Source: Forficula auricularia
Lineage: Eukaryota > Arthropoda > Insecta > Dermaptera > Forficulidae
Assembly (NCBI GenBank): GCA_024734495.1
Contig: JALMQS010000104.1
Coordinates: forward strand, 1,364,001 to 1,428,000
Reading direction: 5' to 3'
Length of the DNA stretch: 64,000 bases
How positions within the stretch are numbered: position 1 is the first letter of the stretch; each line of letters begins with the position of its first letter. The position numbers and the translations under genes were made by a program. The notes below the pieces were generated by a model. It searched no databases, was not told the origin of the DNA, and worked only from the letters and a program-made list of their open reading frames with translations. Positions 23,189-33,690 of this stretch are shown here, piece after piece.

Positions 23189-23248
23189 ACCATCTACCCT
23201 GTGTTAGTGGTAAAAAGCATTTACTTTGCGACATACAACCGGCCCTAA
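23189..23248 (+). repeat. Half copy of the GGGCC hairpin MITE
   Basis: Contains the loop and right arm of the hairpin at 23801-23891 (ATCTACCCTGTGTTAGTGG to GCGACATACAACCGGCCC), but the left arm is replaced by unrelated sequence. A truncated or recombined copy. Confidence 0.7.
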
Positions 23249-23399
23249 GAATTTTAACAAAAAGTGGTCCAAGTAAACCTTCAAGTAAACGAAATTTCCT
23301 AGACAATGAGATAGGAATCAAGTTTATAGGATGAGTGGTTTTCATTGTATTGAAGGAAAAACTGCGATTTTTTGCAAAAAACTGCAAACATCAACCTCA

Positions 23400-24000
23400 T
23401 TGCAGCACGGGTTACCATTATCCAATTAAGATGAAACTTTATTTAAATTGTAGAAAATTTAATCTAGTTTAAAAATGTATAGAATAGTCTTTGTCGAAAA
23501 TGTGCTCTTTCATGGTCAAAATTGGAAAAAATCGAAAAAAGTACGAGTTTTAGGGATATTCAAAAGTGATCCCGGGAGCTGTTTTTTAGCAGACCCTAGT
23601 ACCAGTTATACTTAATCTAAATAGATAATATTGTTATCATTTTACGAGGAATTTAAAGAGATTTAATTTCTCTAATAGATATCTTTTTGATTTGACAAGC
23701 CGTTTTAGAGTTATTCAAGAAAAACTGAAAAAACTCCGAAATTTTCTCATTTTGAGGAGCGTAGAAAAATTTCCACAACACAGATTTGAGGGAAAACTTA
23801 GGGCCGGTTGTATGTCGCAAAGTAAATGCTTTTTACCATCTACCCTGTGTTAGTGGTAAAAAGCATTTACTTTGCGACATACAACCGGCCCTTAGGGTAG
23901 TAATATTTATTAATAAAGGTATTCCAGTAATAAAATCTTTCCTGTTTATGCCATTTTTCAAATAATTTGCCTGGACTACTAAGATGATTTGATTAAATTT
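23400..24000 (+). repeat. Dispersed repeat R1, copy with hairpin insertion
   Basis: Matches 1555-2215 and, inverted, 29930-30150. Shared blocks include GCACGGGTTACCATTATCC, AAAGTACGAGTTTTAGGG and TTGCCTGGACTA. It is interrupted by the hairpin at 23801-23891. Confidence 0.7.
23801..23891. mobile_element. 91-bp perfect hairpin MITE with TTA duplication
   Basis: GGGCCGGTTGTATGTCGC and its exact complement close 38-bp arms around a loop CTACCCTGTGTTAG-like sequence. TTA lies on both sides (23798-23800, 23892-23894). In the related repeat at about 2133 the same site (AAACTTAGTTATAATATT) has no insert. TTA target sites are typical of PIF/Harbinger elements; no transposase is present in the window. 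Confidence 0.8.
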
Positions 24001-25616
24001 ATTGTTAATTTAAAATTAATTATAATATGTCAATGCAATTAAGTTCATAAAACAAAAATTGATTAAAACTGATGTTTTTAAAATCCCATCTTTATAAGAA
24101 AACATATCCACAAGAAATAAAAAGTAGGCCCTAGTGAGGAAAACCGAAGCAAAGAATAAAACCGTTTGTATTAAGCAGATTAAACCTAATTTATTGTATT
24201 AGAATTTCCGAAAATTAGGAAATTTTCAACAAGTGGTCTTTACCGCATTAGCTTCTTAAGCTACTCATTCAATACCATCAAATCTAGTAGAATATAACAA
24301 ACAGAAGTGCTGAAATTATAGCTAAAAATCATATCAGCGCAGATAGCTGATGAGATAAAAATTAACTTTTTTGATTAAATTAATATGATTATAAATAAAT
24401 TCTCTTCGAATTCAAGTGCAATGCAACATACTCGATTGGAACTTAAAATACCTAAAAATTGCAGCTAAGGAACAATCATGTTCGGCAATGAACGTAGATG
24501 TACCAATAATGTTGAGTGAAAAACTAACGCCTTTTTTAACTGATTAAGGAATAATAATTATTATAATAAAATCACTTTGATTCCAGCCTAATGTAAAAAA
24601 CACGATTGAGAAATGGAAAATAAATCAACAAATAAAAAAAATTCAATATCTTAATTGTTTTTTCTTTTTAATTTCTTAGAGAAAGTGAATTTAAAAAGAG
24701 ATTTATTGCATGAAAATTAAAAAGAAAAAAAAGGAAATTGATCGTGAATCAGGTAGTTCAGGTTCAAGCCCCAGGTAGTCATCAGTAGAGGTAGAGGCGC
24801 CCCGGACTCTAATCGCTTCTTGATAATAACGATAGAGCCCACCGGTACCCTGAGGGGTGAGGCATAAATTATTTTTTGACAGTTTCAGTCAAAATTATGA
24901 AACAATTCACCGGTGGTTTGAAATTTCCGCTTTACTTTGCTATCCTGATCTCTCACTCGAAGATATATACAGGACTATCAAGGACGGACAAAAACCCTCT
25001 CGACCATTATCCTAGATATTTATAGTTATTAAGGGGAGGATTTATCTTTTGGGGCGTTTTTACGACTTTTTGTCTCCCGAGAAAAGATGTAGATATATCC
25101 AGCATTGAGCCTCCCCCCCTGCGACCATCTGAGTTTCAAGGAAATGCAAGCAAGCCCTTGACAAATTTCGGTTTTAATAATTTAGATGCCACCCTTCGAG
25201 ATGTATGAATGTGGCTTCTTGCCGTAAAACAAAAAAAAAAGGGAACATATTCATTTCTTATGAATGTTTCTGGCCGATTTCATAAATTACAGCTTTGTTG
25301 TTCAAATTTAATGTCAAGAAAAGTGGAAATAAAAGCAAGAAGCAGCCCAACGTAAAGTGAGTAACGTTTGTTATTGCATATTAAATGCACATTTTGTGAG
25401 TCTTAAGTATTATATATGTCTTGTAATAAATAGATGATTATGTTGGGTATTACTAAGGATTTTTAAAGAAAACTAGGTATATCGTTTCGTATAAATATTC
25501 CATTTAAAACTATGTACTTAAAAAACTCCTTCCTCCCCCAAGTAACAGCCCTTTAAAGTTAGGGGGGGGAAATTTATTTTATTTAATATATCCACTATTT
25601 GGCAGATATGCTAATA
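24001..25616. other. Stretch without recognised genes
   Basis: AT-rich up to about 24740, including the diverged repeated blocks at 24310-24370 and 24450-24540. 24750-24870 contains AGGTTCAAGCCCC, a possible pol III B box, with no cloverleaf. 24920-25210 is GC-richer and unassigned. Confidence 0.4.
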
Positions 25617-25965
25617 AAATGGCAGTTTTTGACGATTTTTGAAACCCTAAAATGTTATCACAAGGGGATGAAAAAATCAACTTCTATAATAGTTTGCATC
25701 AAAACTTTTTAAAGCGTCTACATTTATTTTGAGTGTGAGTTTGAGTATTTTTTATTTTTTTGTGATCAAACAAATAATTTTATAAGAAAAAGTCAAAGCA
25801 TAAAAAAGATGCAGATTGAATCCGTCTTTTTAAATCAAATTTTTAAATAGGAAAATGTACACTCATTAAAAAGTTTTGATGCAAACTTTTATAGGGGTTG
25901 ATTTTTTCATCCCCTTGTGATAACATTTTAGGGTTTCAAAAATCGTCAAAAACTGTCATTTTGCT
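25617..25965. repeat. Foldback repeat F2
   Basis: Arms of about 95 bp: GGCAGTTTTTGACGATTTTT and TATCACAAGGGGATGAAAAA (25620-25712), complements at 25870-25963. The right edge coincides with the RTE target-site duplication. Confidence 0.75.
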
Positions 25966-25969
25966 ACCT

Positions 25970-27972
25970 TCATCAATCATCATCAATCAGCCCTTTTTCT
26001 TGTCCACTGCTGAACATAGGCCTCCTCCAAATGTCTCCAGTTCTCTCGATCTTTTGCAACTTTTACCCAGTTTGTCGATATTCTTCTTATATCGTCTGTC
26101 CATCGTGTGGGAGGTCTACCTCGGCTTAGCTTATCCTCCCTTGGCCTCCATTCAAGGAGTTTCTTTGTCCATCTGCCATCCTCCATTCTAGCGATATGTC
26201 CAGCCCATCTCCACTTTTGTTTTGCAATGCGTTCAATGATGTCGTCTACTCCAGTTCGTCTACGGATCTCATCATTTCTTACGCGGTCTTTTAAGGTCAA
26301 ACCAAGCATTGATCTTTCCATTCGCCTTTGTGTTACTCGCAGTTTTTCCGATGATATTTTTGTGAGAGTCAAAGTCTCTGCTCCATAAGTCAAAATTGGC
26401 AAGACGCATTGGTTGAAGGCTTTCCGCTTCAACGTTGTTGGAATATCTGCCTTAAAAATATCTTTCAATTTCCCATAGGCTGCCCATCCCAGAGTGATTC
26501 TTCTTAACATTTCGCACGTCTGGTTATCTCGACCTATTCTTATCTCATGGCCTAGGTAAACATATTTTTCCACCACCTCTATAACCTGATCCTCAATGTG
26601 GATTTTCTCGCTGAAGACCATATTTGTCATCATCTTTGTTTTTTGAAAGTTTATCATCAATCCTATTTTTCGAGACACATTCTCGAGCTCTTGGACCATG
26701 TTTTTTGCGTCCCCTAAATTATGTGATATGATGACAATATCGTCCGCGAAGCGTAAGTGACTAAGCCTCTCTCCATCGATAGTTATTCCTTTCTCTTGCC
26801 ATGACAACATTTTGAACCCATGCTCAAGTACAGTGGTGAACAGCTTTGGTGACATAGTGTCACCCTGCCTAACTCCTCTTTTGATGTTTATCTTATTTGT
26901 TGTTGAATGCAGATTTACGGTTGTTGTGGCATTTTCGTAGATGTTCTTGATAATGTTACAATAACGATGATCGATTCTACATTCTTGTAGTGCTGTTAGA
27001 ATAGATGGTAACTCTACAGTATCAAATGCCTTTTTAAAATCTACAAACACAAGTCCTAAGGGACGATTGTATTCTATAGTTTTTTCTATTAATGTTTTCA
27101 GGCTTTGCAGATGATCGTTGGTACCATATCCACGATGGAAACCGGCTTGTTCTCTAGGCTGGTAAAAATCCAACTTAGTCTCTAACCTAGTTGTTATTAT
27201 TCGGGTGTAGAGCTTGTAGAGGTGGTTAAGAAGACTAATTGGTCTATAATTTTCCAGGTCTGTTACGTCACCCTTCTTATGTAGAAGAATCATTAGCGAG
27301 TTGTTCCATTTTACTGGGATTTGTTGGTTGCTAAGACACAGATTGAAAAGCTTTTGGATCTGCATCATGAGTAGTGGTCCACCTATTTTTAAAGCTTCTG
27401 TAACTATGCCATCCTCTCCTGGGGCTTTGTTATTTTTCATACTCCCTAGAGCATTTCGGATTTCGTCTAGCGAAATTTCAGGAATATCTTCAGAGCCTTG
27501 ATTTTGGACCTTCTTATGCAAATACTCTGCTGAGTCTAGAATGGATTTGTTGGTGTACAACATTTCATAAAATCTTTCCACAATATTTAGTAGTTTTTCT
27601 CTGTTTGTTGTTATTTTGCCAGTTTCGTCTTTTAGTTTGAAAATTTCTTTTTTTCCATTCGTAACTTTATTCCTCATTTGTTTCATGCTTTTGTTGTTTT
27701 CAATGGTTTTTGTGATGGTTTGGTTTTTATAATTTCTTATGTCCTTTCTTATTGCTTTAGAGATTTCCTTATTTAATACATTTATAATTTGTTGGTCAAC
27801 GTTCTTATCTCCTCTCAACAACCTCCTTTGTTCTATTTTGCGTTTTGTATCCAAACTAATTTTTTCTTCCTTTGCATTTATTGGGCAAAACTTCGTTTGT
27901 GCTTCTGTTATTGCTTCCACTATTGAGTCATTTAGTTTGTTAATATCTTCATCTTCAACTGATGTTTTCTTT
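25970..27972 (-). mobile_element. 5'-truncated RTE-type non-LTR retrotransposon
   Basis: The insertion is bounded by a perfect 14-bp duplication TCATTTTGCTACCT (25956-25969 and 27973-27986). The 3' end has a very short untranslated tail made of TGATGATGAT-like repeats, a hallmark of RTE elements. The 5' end is cut inside the coding region, so the endonuclease domain is absent. Retention of one long open frame and an exact duplication suggests a recent insertion. Confidence 0.9.
25983..27972 (-). CDS. RTE-type reverse transcriptase, 5' truncated
   Basis: Encodes the reverse transcriptase of a non-LTR retrotransposon, which copies element RNA into DNA at a nicked target. The frame stays open from the truncation point at about 27972 through the stop near 25983, so there is no native start; a start at 27920 would use GTG. 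Visible motifs in order (numbered from 27920): RT-1/2 region WNNSLMILLHKKGD and NYRPISLL (about residue 200-230), motif A FVDFKKAFDTV (about 295), motif B GVRQGDTMSPKLF (about 350), motif C LRFADDIVII (about 385), then a thumb and a C-terminal region with W-A-G-H-I-A-R and W-R-P-R. It ends WTRKRAD. Full RTE/BovB proteins are about 1000 residues with an N-terminal APE endonuclease, missing here. Both catalytic Asp sites are intact. Short plus-strand frames inside are antisense shadows. Confidence 0.92.
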
Positions 27973-27986
27973 TCATTTTGCTACCT

Positions 27987-28790
27987 ACATTTACTAAAAA
28001 TTTAGCTACATATTTATATTTTATCTTATTTTAAAATATTTAGCTAGTTATCTGCCGAATTTCATTCTTCTAAATTCTTTCTCAGGTGATATACATTAAA
28101 TAAAATTTTTTTTTCCACTATATTTAGAGGGTTGAAAGTTAGAGAGGAAGAGGTTTTGAACAAATATATGAAAGAACGCATCAATTTATAAAAACCCTGT
28201 ATAAATATAAAACACATTTTATTTCTGGATATATACCTATATTTTTAGCCAGTAAAATATAATTAAGACGAATATCTCGAAAGAATAGATTGAAAAATGA
28301 ATTTTAGTTCTAATTGTTTTTAATTTGTCTGATATAAGAGTGAGAAATCGTCCAAAATTAAGAATAAATATATTATTTTTATAGATTCTATCTCAATTCC
28401 CTTAAAAAAATGTGGATGAGTTATTAAACAAAAGATACAGGTAAATATCTAGATTAGAACATTTTCTACAGATATGAAGAATATTAAATGTAGTATGATA
28501 CATTTAGAGAATTGAAAAAAATTATTAGAGATAGAGTCAAATTGAAACTAGTATAGATGCGTCAAACCAGTCATATAGGAATCGTTGCCCGGCGTTAATG
28601 ATGATACAGATATAAATCATAAGAAAATCCAAGCATTTTTAAAATTATTATTATCATTAATATTTGATTTTGCTTTGAATTTCTTTTCAAGGTTTAATCG
28701 ATTTAGAGTCAGAAAGTGTCAAATGATCGACAATAAATGCTTGAGAATAATTATGTATAAATTAATAAATTTTTCGTTAAATTGAAGGGT
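27987..28790. other. Stretch without recognised genes
   Basis: AT-rich. Contains a block (28005-28045, ATATTTATATTTTATCTTAT and TTAGCTAGTTA) repeated at 29178-29222. No coding evidence. Confidence 0.45.
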
Positions 28791-29128
28791 TGGTTTTGTC
28801 ACAAATATAATAAAACAATAATTTTAATAACTATTTGAATTCAAAATAGTTTCTAGTTCAGTGATAAACGTTTTTAGAAATTGTTGCTATATATATGAAT
28901 GTGTGTGATTGTAATGAATTGTGTGATGTATCTATATTGAAGATTTAAGAATGAATGTTTCATGTGAAATGACAAATTCCGGTTCTTGAACGAGATAACT
29001 ACTGAGGATGGTCGACCAGTGGTGACCGAAACTGTATAGTTATCAATTAAATAATTCAAATAGTTATTAAAATTATTGTTTTATTATATTTGTGACAAAA
29101 CCAACCCTTCAATTTAACGAAAAATTTA
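28770..29128. repeat. Foldback with hammerhead-like core, family F
   Basis: Arms of about 85-90 bp: AAATTTTTCGTTAAATTGAA and GGGTTGGTTTTGTCACAAAT on the left (28768-28850), exact complements at 29050-29128. The single-stranded middle holds the core at 28994-29044. No coding capacity. Confidence 0.75.
28994..29044 (+). ncRNA. Hammerhead-like ribozyme core (family F)
   Basis: GATAACTA and TAGTTATC form a perfect 8-bp stem I. Between them: CTGAGGA (29002-29008), T, GGTC..GACC stem II, GAAA (29028-29031) and CTGTA. The cleavage triplet would be GTA. Stem III would have too small a loop for a monomer, so activity would need a dimer or may be lost. Confidence 0.5.
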
Positions 29129-29604
29129 AATCAAGTCACTTAAGTTCTGGAAGAAATTTAATAAATTAATAAACTAAAAATGTAGCTATTTATATTTTAT
29201 CTTATTTTAAAATAAATTAGCTAATAAGAGCTTAGACAATTTATTAAAGAAAAAGCAGCTAGAGACTTTAATGGTGGAATAAGCATATTTCATTATTTGC
29301 TAATTTATTTAAAAAAAATCTTTTAAATTCTTATTATGTCTAAATTTGAAAAAAGATAAATTGATCTTTTTTGTTTTTAAAGACTTATCCACATTTTGAG
29401 ATAAACGATTCTATCTAGAAGTTTTTTAGACAATCAATATATAAAAAATTAATTAAAATATCGAAATGATTGATTTTCACTGGATTTATAAATATTGAAA
29501 AGCTCCGAATATCGGGTTTGAAATTTTAATTAATTTTCAAATTATAAGTAGCCAAACTTGGTTAATGGCCTTGACATTAGGAAAGCTCTCGAGCCCCAAT
29601 CATT
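29129..29604. other. Stretch without recognised genes
   Basis: AT-rich, no coding signal. Repeats the short block at 28005-28045. Confidence 0.45.
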
Positions 29605-29690
29605 TCTTAAATTTTCATAGGGGGAGGGGGGGGTCAATCCACAAATCAAAATATTTAGTGGGAATTTTTTTTATTAAAACAAATAGTTCA
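29605..29690 (+). repeat. Dispersed repeat R4, fragment
   Basis: TTTCATAGGGGGAGGGGG, TCAATCCACAAATCAAAAT and ATTTAGTGGGAATTTTT match the left end of 49293-49456 and, inverted, 7215-7300. Confidence 0.6.
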
Positions 29691-29929
29691 GTTAAATTGT
29701 GTTTTTACCAGGAAATTTTTGGGGTAGTTGTAATTTCTTCGACCCTTTATGTTTTTGGCTGTACTGAATCCGAATCAAAGGTTTGCTAACGAAATCTCGT
29801 GAAGAAACATTGTCAAAATGCAAAAAAAGGTAAAATAAAATCTTATTTTTTGGCGGTTTTTTGCTTCTAACTCTAAAACTATCAATTTTTTGTAATTAAC
29901 CTATTCAAAATTAAAGTTCATGAAATTTC

Positions 29930-30150
29930 ATCATTTAGGTTCGGGCTCAAAAATTAGCGTATTTTTTTTGTTTCCTCAAATCCCAAAAACTCCCACTTTT
30001 TTCAATTTTTTCCCATTTTAACCATGAAAGAGAACGTTTCCGACAAAGACCACTCTATACATTTTTAAACTAGATTAAATTTGATACAATTCAATCAAAG
30101 TTTCATCTTAATTGGATAATGGTAACCCGTGCCGAAAAGAGGTTAAATTT
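29930..30150 (-). repeat. Dispersed repeat R1, partial inverted copy
   Basis: Matches 23395-23560 in reverse: AACTAGATTAAATTTGATAC, GATGAAACTTT-like complement and TGGTAACCCGTGC. Confidence 0.6.
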
Positions 30151-31135
30151 TTGAAAAACTGCAATGTATATCTAGAAATAAACTTTCCAATAAACGCGTC
30201 ACGAAAATAGAAGTATGAATTGGTTAACATGTGCATATACCTTTGATTTTTTAAATTCCTATCTTTTCTTTTCCGTAAACAAAATTTGACTTTTGAGAAT
30301 CCTTATCATTAAAAATCCCTCCCTATCCATTTATTCCTTCATAAAAATTACTATAGTAGGTATCATTTAAAAGAAAAATGAAAAAATCAAAGATATAAAA
30401 AAAAGTTGAAACAAACAGGAGAGAATAAGATGCTGGAGAAGGAAGGACATTGGACTGGAAAGAAAGAGAGAGAACAAGAGGGAAACAAAGGAGTTGACTG
30501 GTAGCCATTTGTAATAAATAAGTCGCAGAAGCCTTAACATAGACTTTACACTTTATGTGTATTTAATGCAAACGAGTTGTTGAGCGCGCCTCTAGCGGTT
30601 CCGTCTCGAATCAGATTAGGTTACCGACATTGACATGTTATATATCCATAGACATTGAAAGTGAGGGGCGGCTACTGTAACAGGGAAGAGATGTCTTACA
30701 AGATACTTGATACTTTTGATCTTAAAAAATCTAAAGAACATAAATTCACAGGTCAGTTGAAGTGTCAAGATCGTAAAAAATGACACGAAAGAAGAAAATT
30801 CATATTTTATGGAAATGTCGGGATTTATTTTAATTTATTTATTATTTTTTGGTAAAACAAAAAAAGGACTAAAATAAAATATTAAATTTATTTACATATT
30901 TGAGATTATGATTTATTACCCTATATTGATTGAAATACGTTTTTAGATTTTTATAATGATGGGTGAATAATTAACGTAGTTAGGATTATTTTCTGGGGTG
31001 GGCCTAAACTTCATTCTCTTTTATTTCGTCAACCTATTTATTTTTGGGATTCCCGGAGTGCGCGAACCCGTAAACCTGATAGTAATCTGTAAATTGATTA
31101 TAATTATTTATTTATTTTTAATAATATATAACTAT
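30151..31135. other. Stretch without recognised genes
   Basis: AT-rich; 30400-30510 is purine-rich and opens a 61-codon low-complexity minus frame. 30560-30680 is GC-richer, including GAGCGCGCCTCTAGCGG, unassigned. CGTCACGAAAATAGAAGTA at about 30197 recurs in reverse near 32615-32635. Confidence 0.4.
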
Positions 31136-31363
31136 TGTCCGACAGGGGGCGATGAGGTCGTCAGTGTGTTGGTTTTTTGACTGGACTGTACATGGAGTCT
31201 ATATAAGCCTGACCGAAGCGTGATTGGCTCAGTTAACCTATAATCGGAGTGGGTGCTCATACTTGAGAACGATCGCAGAATAAGTCGATCGAAACTTCGT
31301 AGTTTTATTATATTAATTGTTCGTTTCGAAGACACTGCGTACTTCCATGAGACCTAAAAAATA
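31136..31363 (+). mobile_element. Probable solo LTR
   Basis: A 228-bp segment beginning TGTCCGACAG and flanked by ACTAT on both sides (31131-31135, 31364-31368). It holds a TATA box (TATATAAG, 31200-31207) and an initiator TCAGTT (A at 31231) at exactly the 31-bp spacing typical of arthropod promoters. It contrasts in composition with the AT-rich flanks. The 3' end (CTAAAAAAT) lacks the usual CA, and there is no second LTR, primer-binding site or pol. A 5-bp match in AT-rich DNA could be chance. Confidence 0.4.
31198..31236 (+). promoter_or_regulatory. TATA plus initiator core promoter
   Basis: TATATAAG at 31200-31207 and TCAGTT at 31229-31234. This is the canonical arthropod TATA/Inr pair with correct spacing. 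It is most simply the U3/R boundary of the probable LTR. Confidence 0.55.
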
Positions 31364-31368
31364 CTATT

Positions 31369-33535
31369 AATTGTTCGTGTTCAATATTATGTGGGATTTA
31401 AATAAAAATTCAAATTTTAATCAAATTAATCGCAAAAATAAAAGCTTCAACAGCTCCATTATTAATAACTATAAATGAATAATAAATGTATAATAAACCT
31501 AACTCCACTATAATCAATTAATTCATCGCTTATTGACACCATGACCAAATGACTTCCTGGCTGGAGAACAACAAAAATTTCAAATACTAATTCGGAGAGT
31601 TAATTACTTTGAAATAAAATAAAATGAAAATCAGCTTTCTGGATAAGTCCTCTAACCAATTTCTACAAGAAGGATATTTATTATTCATAGATCATATATT
31701 TATCTGATAATATATAATACATAGATGGCGAAGTACTGGTAATATGTGTGGAGGTGTAGGCTATAAAAGGGCATCAAATGTGCAGGTGCAGCCAGCTCAT
31801 ACGTAAACAAGTCACACAAGGGCTAACATGTCAAGCAATAAGCTTCTCATTAGCCATTGTTTGTAATTGAGGTAGAAAACAACATTTTTGCATTATTATC
31901 ACAAATTATTTGAAAATTGTTTAAATCAGATAAATTTTAATCCGCATCAAGTATAAATAGTAGTCCTAAGACTGGTTTGATGCAGTCACAGCCTCGACTC
32001 AACACTTCCAGCATGACAAATCATTTAGTTCTTTAAAAGTGCCACATCCTATAATTTTTGAAGTGATAACTTCTTTTGGCGTGCCTTGCACACTTTTTAT
32101 TTTACTTGGCAGTAAATGAGATTGAGCCGTCACGCGTCACGGTTGGGGTCTGTGTCTAGCCGCAGACCCCGCTGCAGCATTAACTCTAAGCTCAAATTAA
32201 TATCTTATATTTGAATTTTGGCGCTCATGTACATTTTTATTTTCCTGGTCAGTAAATGGGATTAATCCGTCACGCGTCACATCTCTCGTCACGGTTTGGC
32301 TGTGGTCTAGTACCAGTTCAATCATTGTCGGAAAATATATTAAATTAAAATTTATATTTTTTTTATGAAAATTTAATTTTTAATAATTTTAGAATATTAT
32401 AATTATAAATGCCATATAGGTTATCATTTCTGTCATGTGGTCTTAAACACACACCCAATTTTTTTTAAAATTAAGCATTTATTTTTACTTTATTTTTCTT
32501 CGTTATGGTCTTGAATCCATTTGATAAATATTATTCTAATAAGTTTCATTATCGTTGCTGTCACGGAAATAGAGATTGCTTGACAGCACATTGACCAGCT
32601 CACACTGGAACTTCTATTTTCGTGACGCCATTTATAATTGAGTTGTGAATGATTTAAGGTTATTTATAATAATCAGGGGAATATAGGTATTAATATTAAT
32701 TTATTTTCAAAAGAATTGACTGGCAGACTTGAGCTGGCACTCCGACTAAGTTACATAAGAATTTTTTATTTTTTAACTTATTATTGTATAAAAGTGTATT
32801 ATATATTTATTATACCTATATAATGAATCTAAAAAAATATAAAATTCAATTGTATTCTGTTTGAAAATGAGCTCAAGGCTAGAACCTCCCCCCCCCCCAA
32901 AAAAAAAGAAAACAATTTTACACACTTACGTGAAAATAGATCAATTAAAAAGAGTAGAGGTTTAATGTGGTAAAAAATTATGAAATACAAATTGATTTCA
33001 AACCCATTGAAAATTGTTCACAATCACAAACATTAATTGGAGATCAAAAGATTATAAAAAAGAACATTCACCTTGAATAAAATACCGCTTTGTAATATCC
33101 TATATTTATTACCCAATGAATAGATACATAATTGAATTTTCAGGGCGAGAGTTTAGCAAAAAAATAAATAAACAAATAAACCATTTTAAGTAAAAAATTC
33201 TCAACAATAATAGAAATTTAATAAAAATTATATCCCTTTTAGATAAGGTAAATACTTACCCAAATTTATTTAATTTTTTATTTCTTCATTTGAGACTCAA
33301 AAATTATTAAATTGAAATTTTTTTTTGGCTAAGTTCAATAGATGCAAGTTTAATTTTTAAGAGCAAAGAATTCAAACCTATCTCCTCAAACTTTACTATA
33401 ATGTCAAAATGTTGCAACCTAGACTGATACATAATAGATACAAATTAACCCGACATTACTTACCCCTTCATTTTAGGAATTGAAAGAGAGAAAGGTTGGG
33501 TTTTTTAAATTTTTACTTTATTTATGTTCCAAACT
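31369..33535. other. Gene-free stretch with tandem duplication and TATA-like motif
   Basis: GGCTATAAAAGGGC at about 31760 resembles a TATA box but lacks a well-spaced initiator. 32090-32150 and 32233-32320 are two copies (period about 142 bp) sharing TTTTTATTTT, CAGTAAATG and GTCACGCGTCAC. A small inverted repeat with GTCACGAAAATAGA ends lies at about 32560-32635. A C run is at 32887-32898. No gene recognised. Confidence 0.4.
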
Positions 33536-33686
33536 CTACCATGACTCACTGTCAGTCTGTCAGTGCCAAAATTAGCTCTTTTCTCAGGTCTATATCTCAG
33601 AATTTATTTATGCTATATTATTGAAATTTGGTACTCTCTATGAGATCGATTATATAATTCTACAAGCACACTCCCCAGATTCTCTC
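33536..33686 (+). repeat. Dispersed repeat R3, copy 3
   Basis: TGTCAGTGCCAAAATTAGCT, TCTCAGGTCTATATCTCAGA and AAATTTGGTACTCTCT match 14700-14830 in reverse. Confidence 0.65.
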
Positions 33687-33690
33687 TTAA

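Noticed and set aside
24750..24775. Possible tRNA or SINE B box (AGGTTCAAGCCCC)
   Set aside because: No cloverleaf, no A box at proper spacing and no second copy in the window.
25898..28005. Several plus-strand frames of 66-97 codons
   Set aside because: All are shadows of the RTE reverse transcriptase on the minus strand.
31760..31800. TATAAAAG promoter-like motif
   Set aside because: No initiator at the right distance and the following ATG opens only 12 codons.
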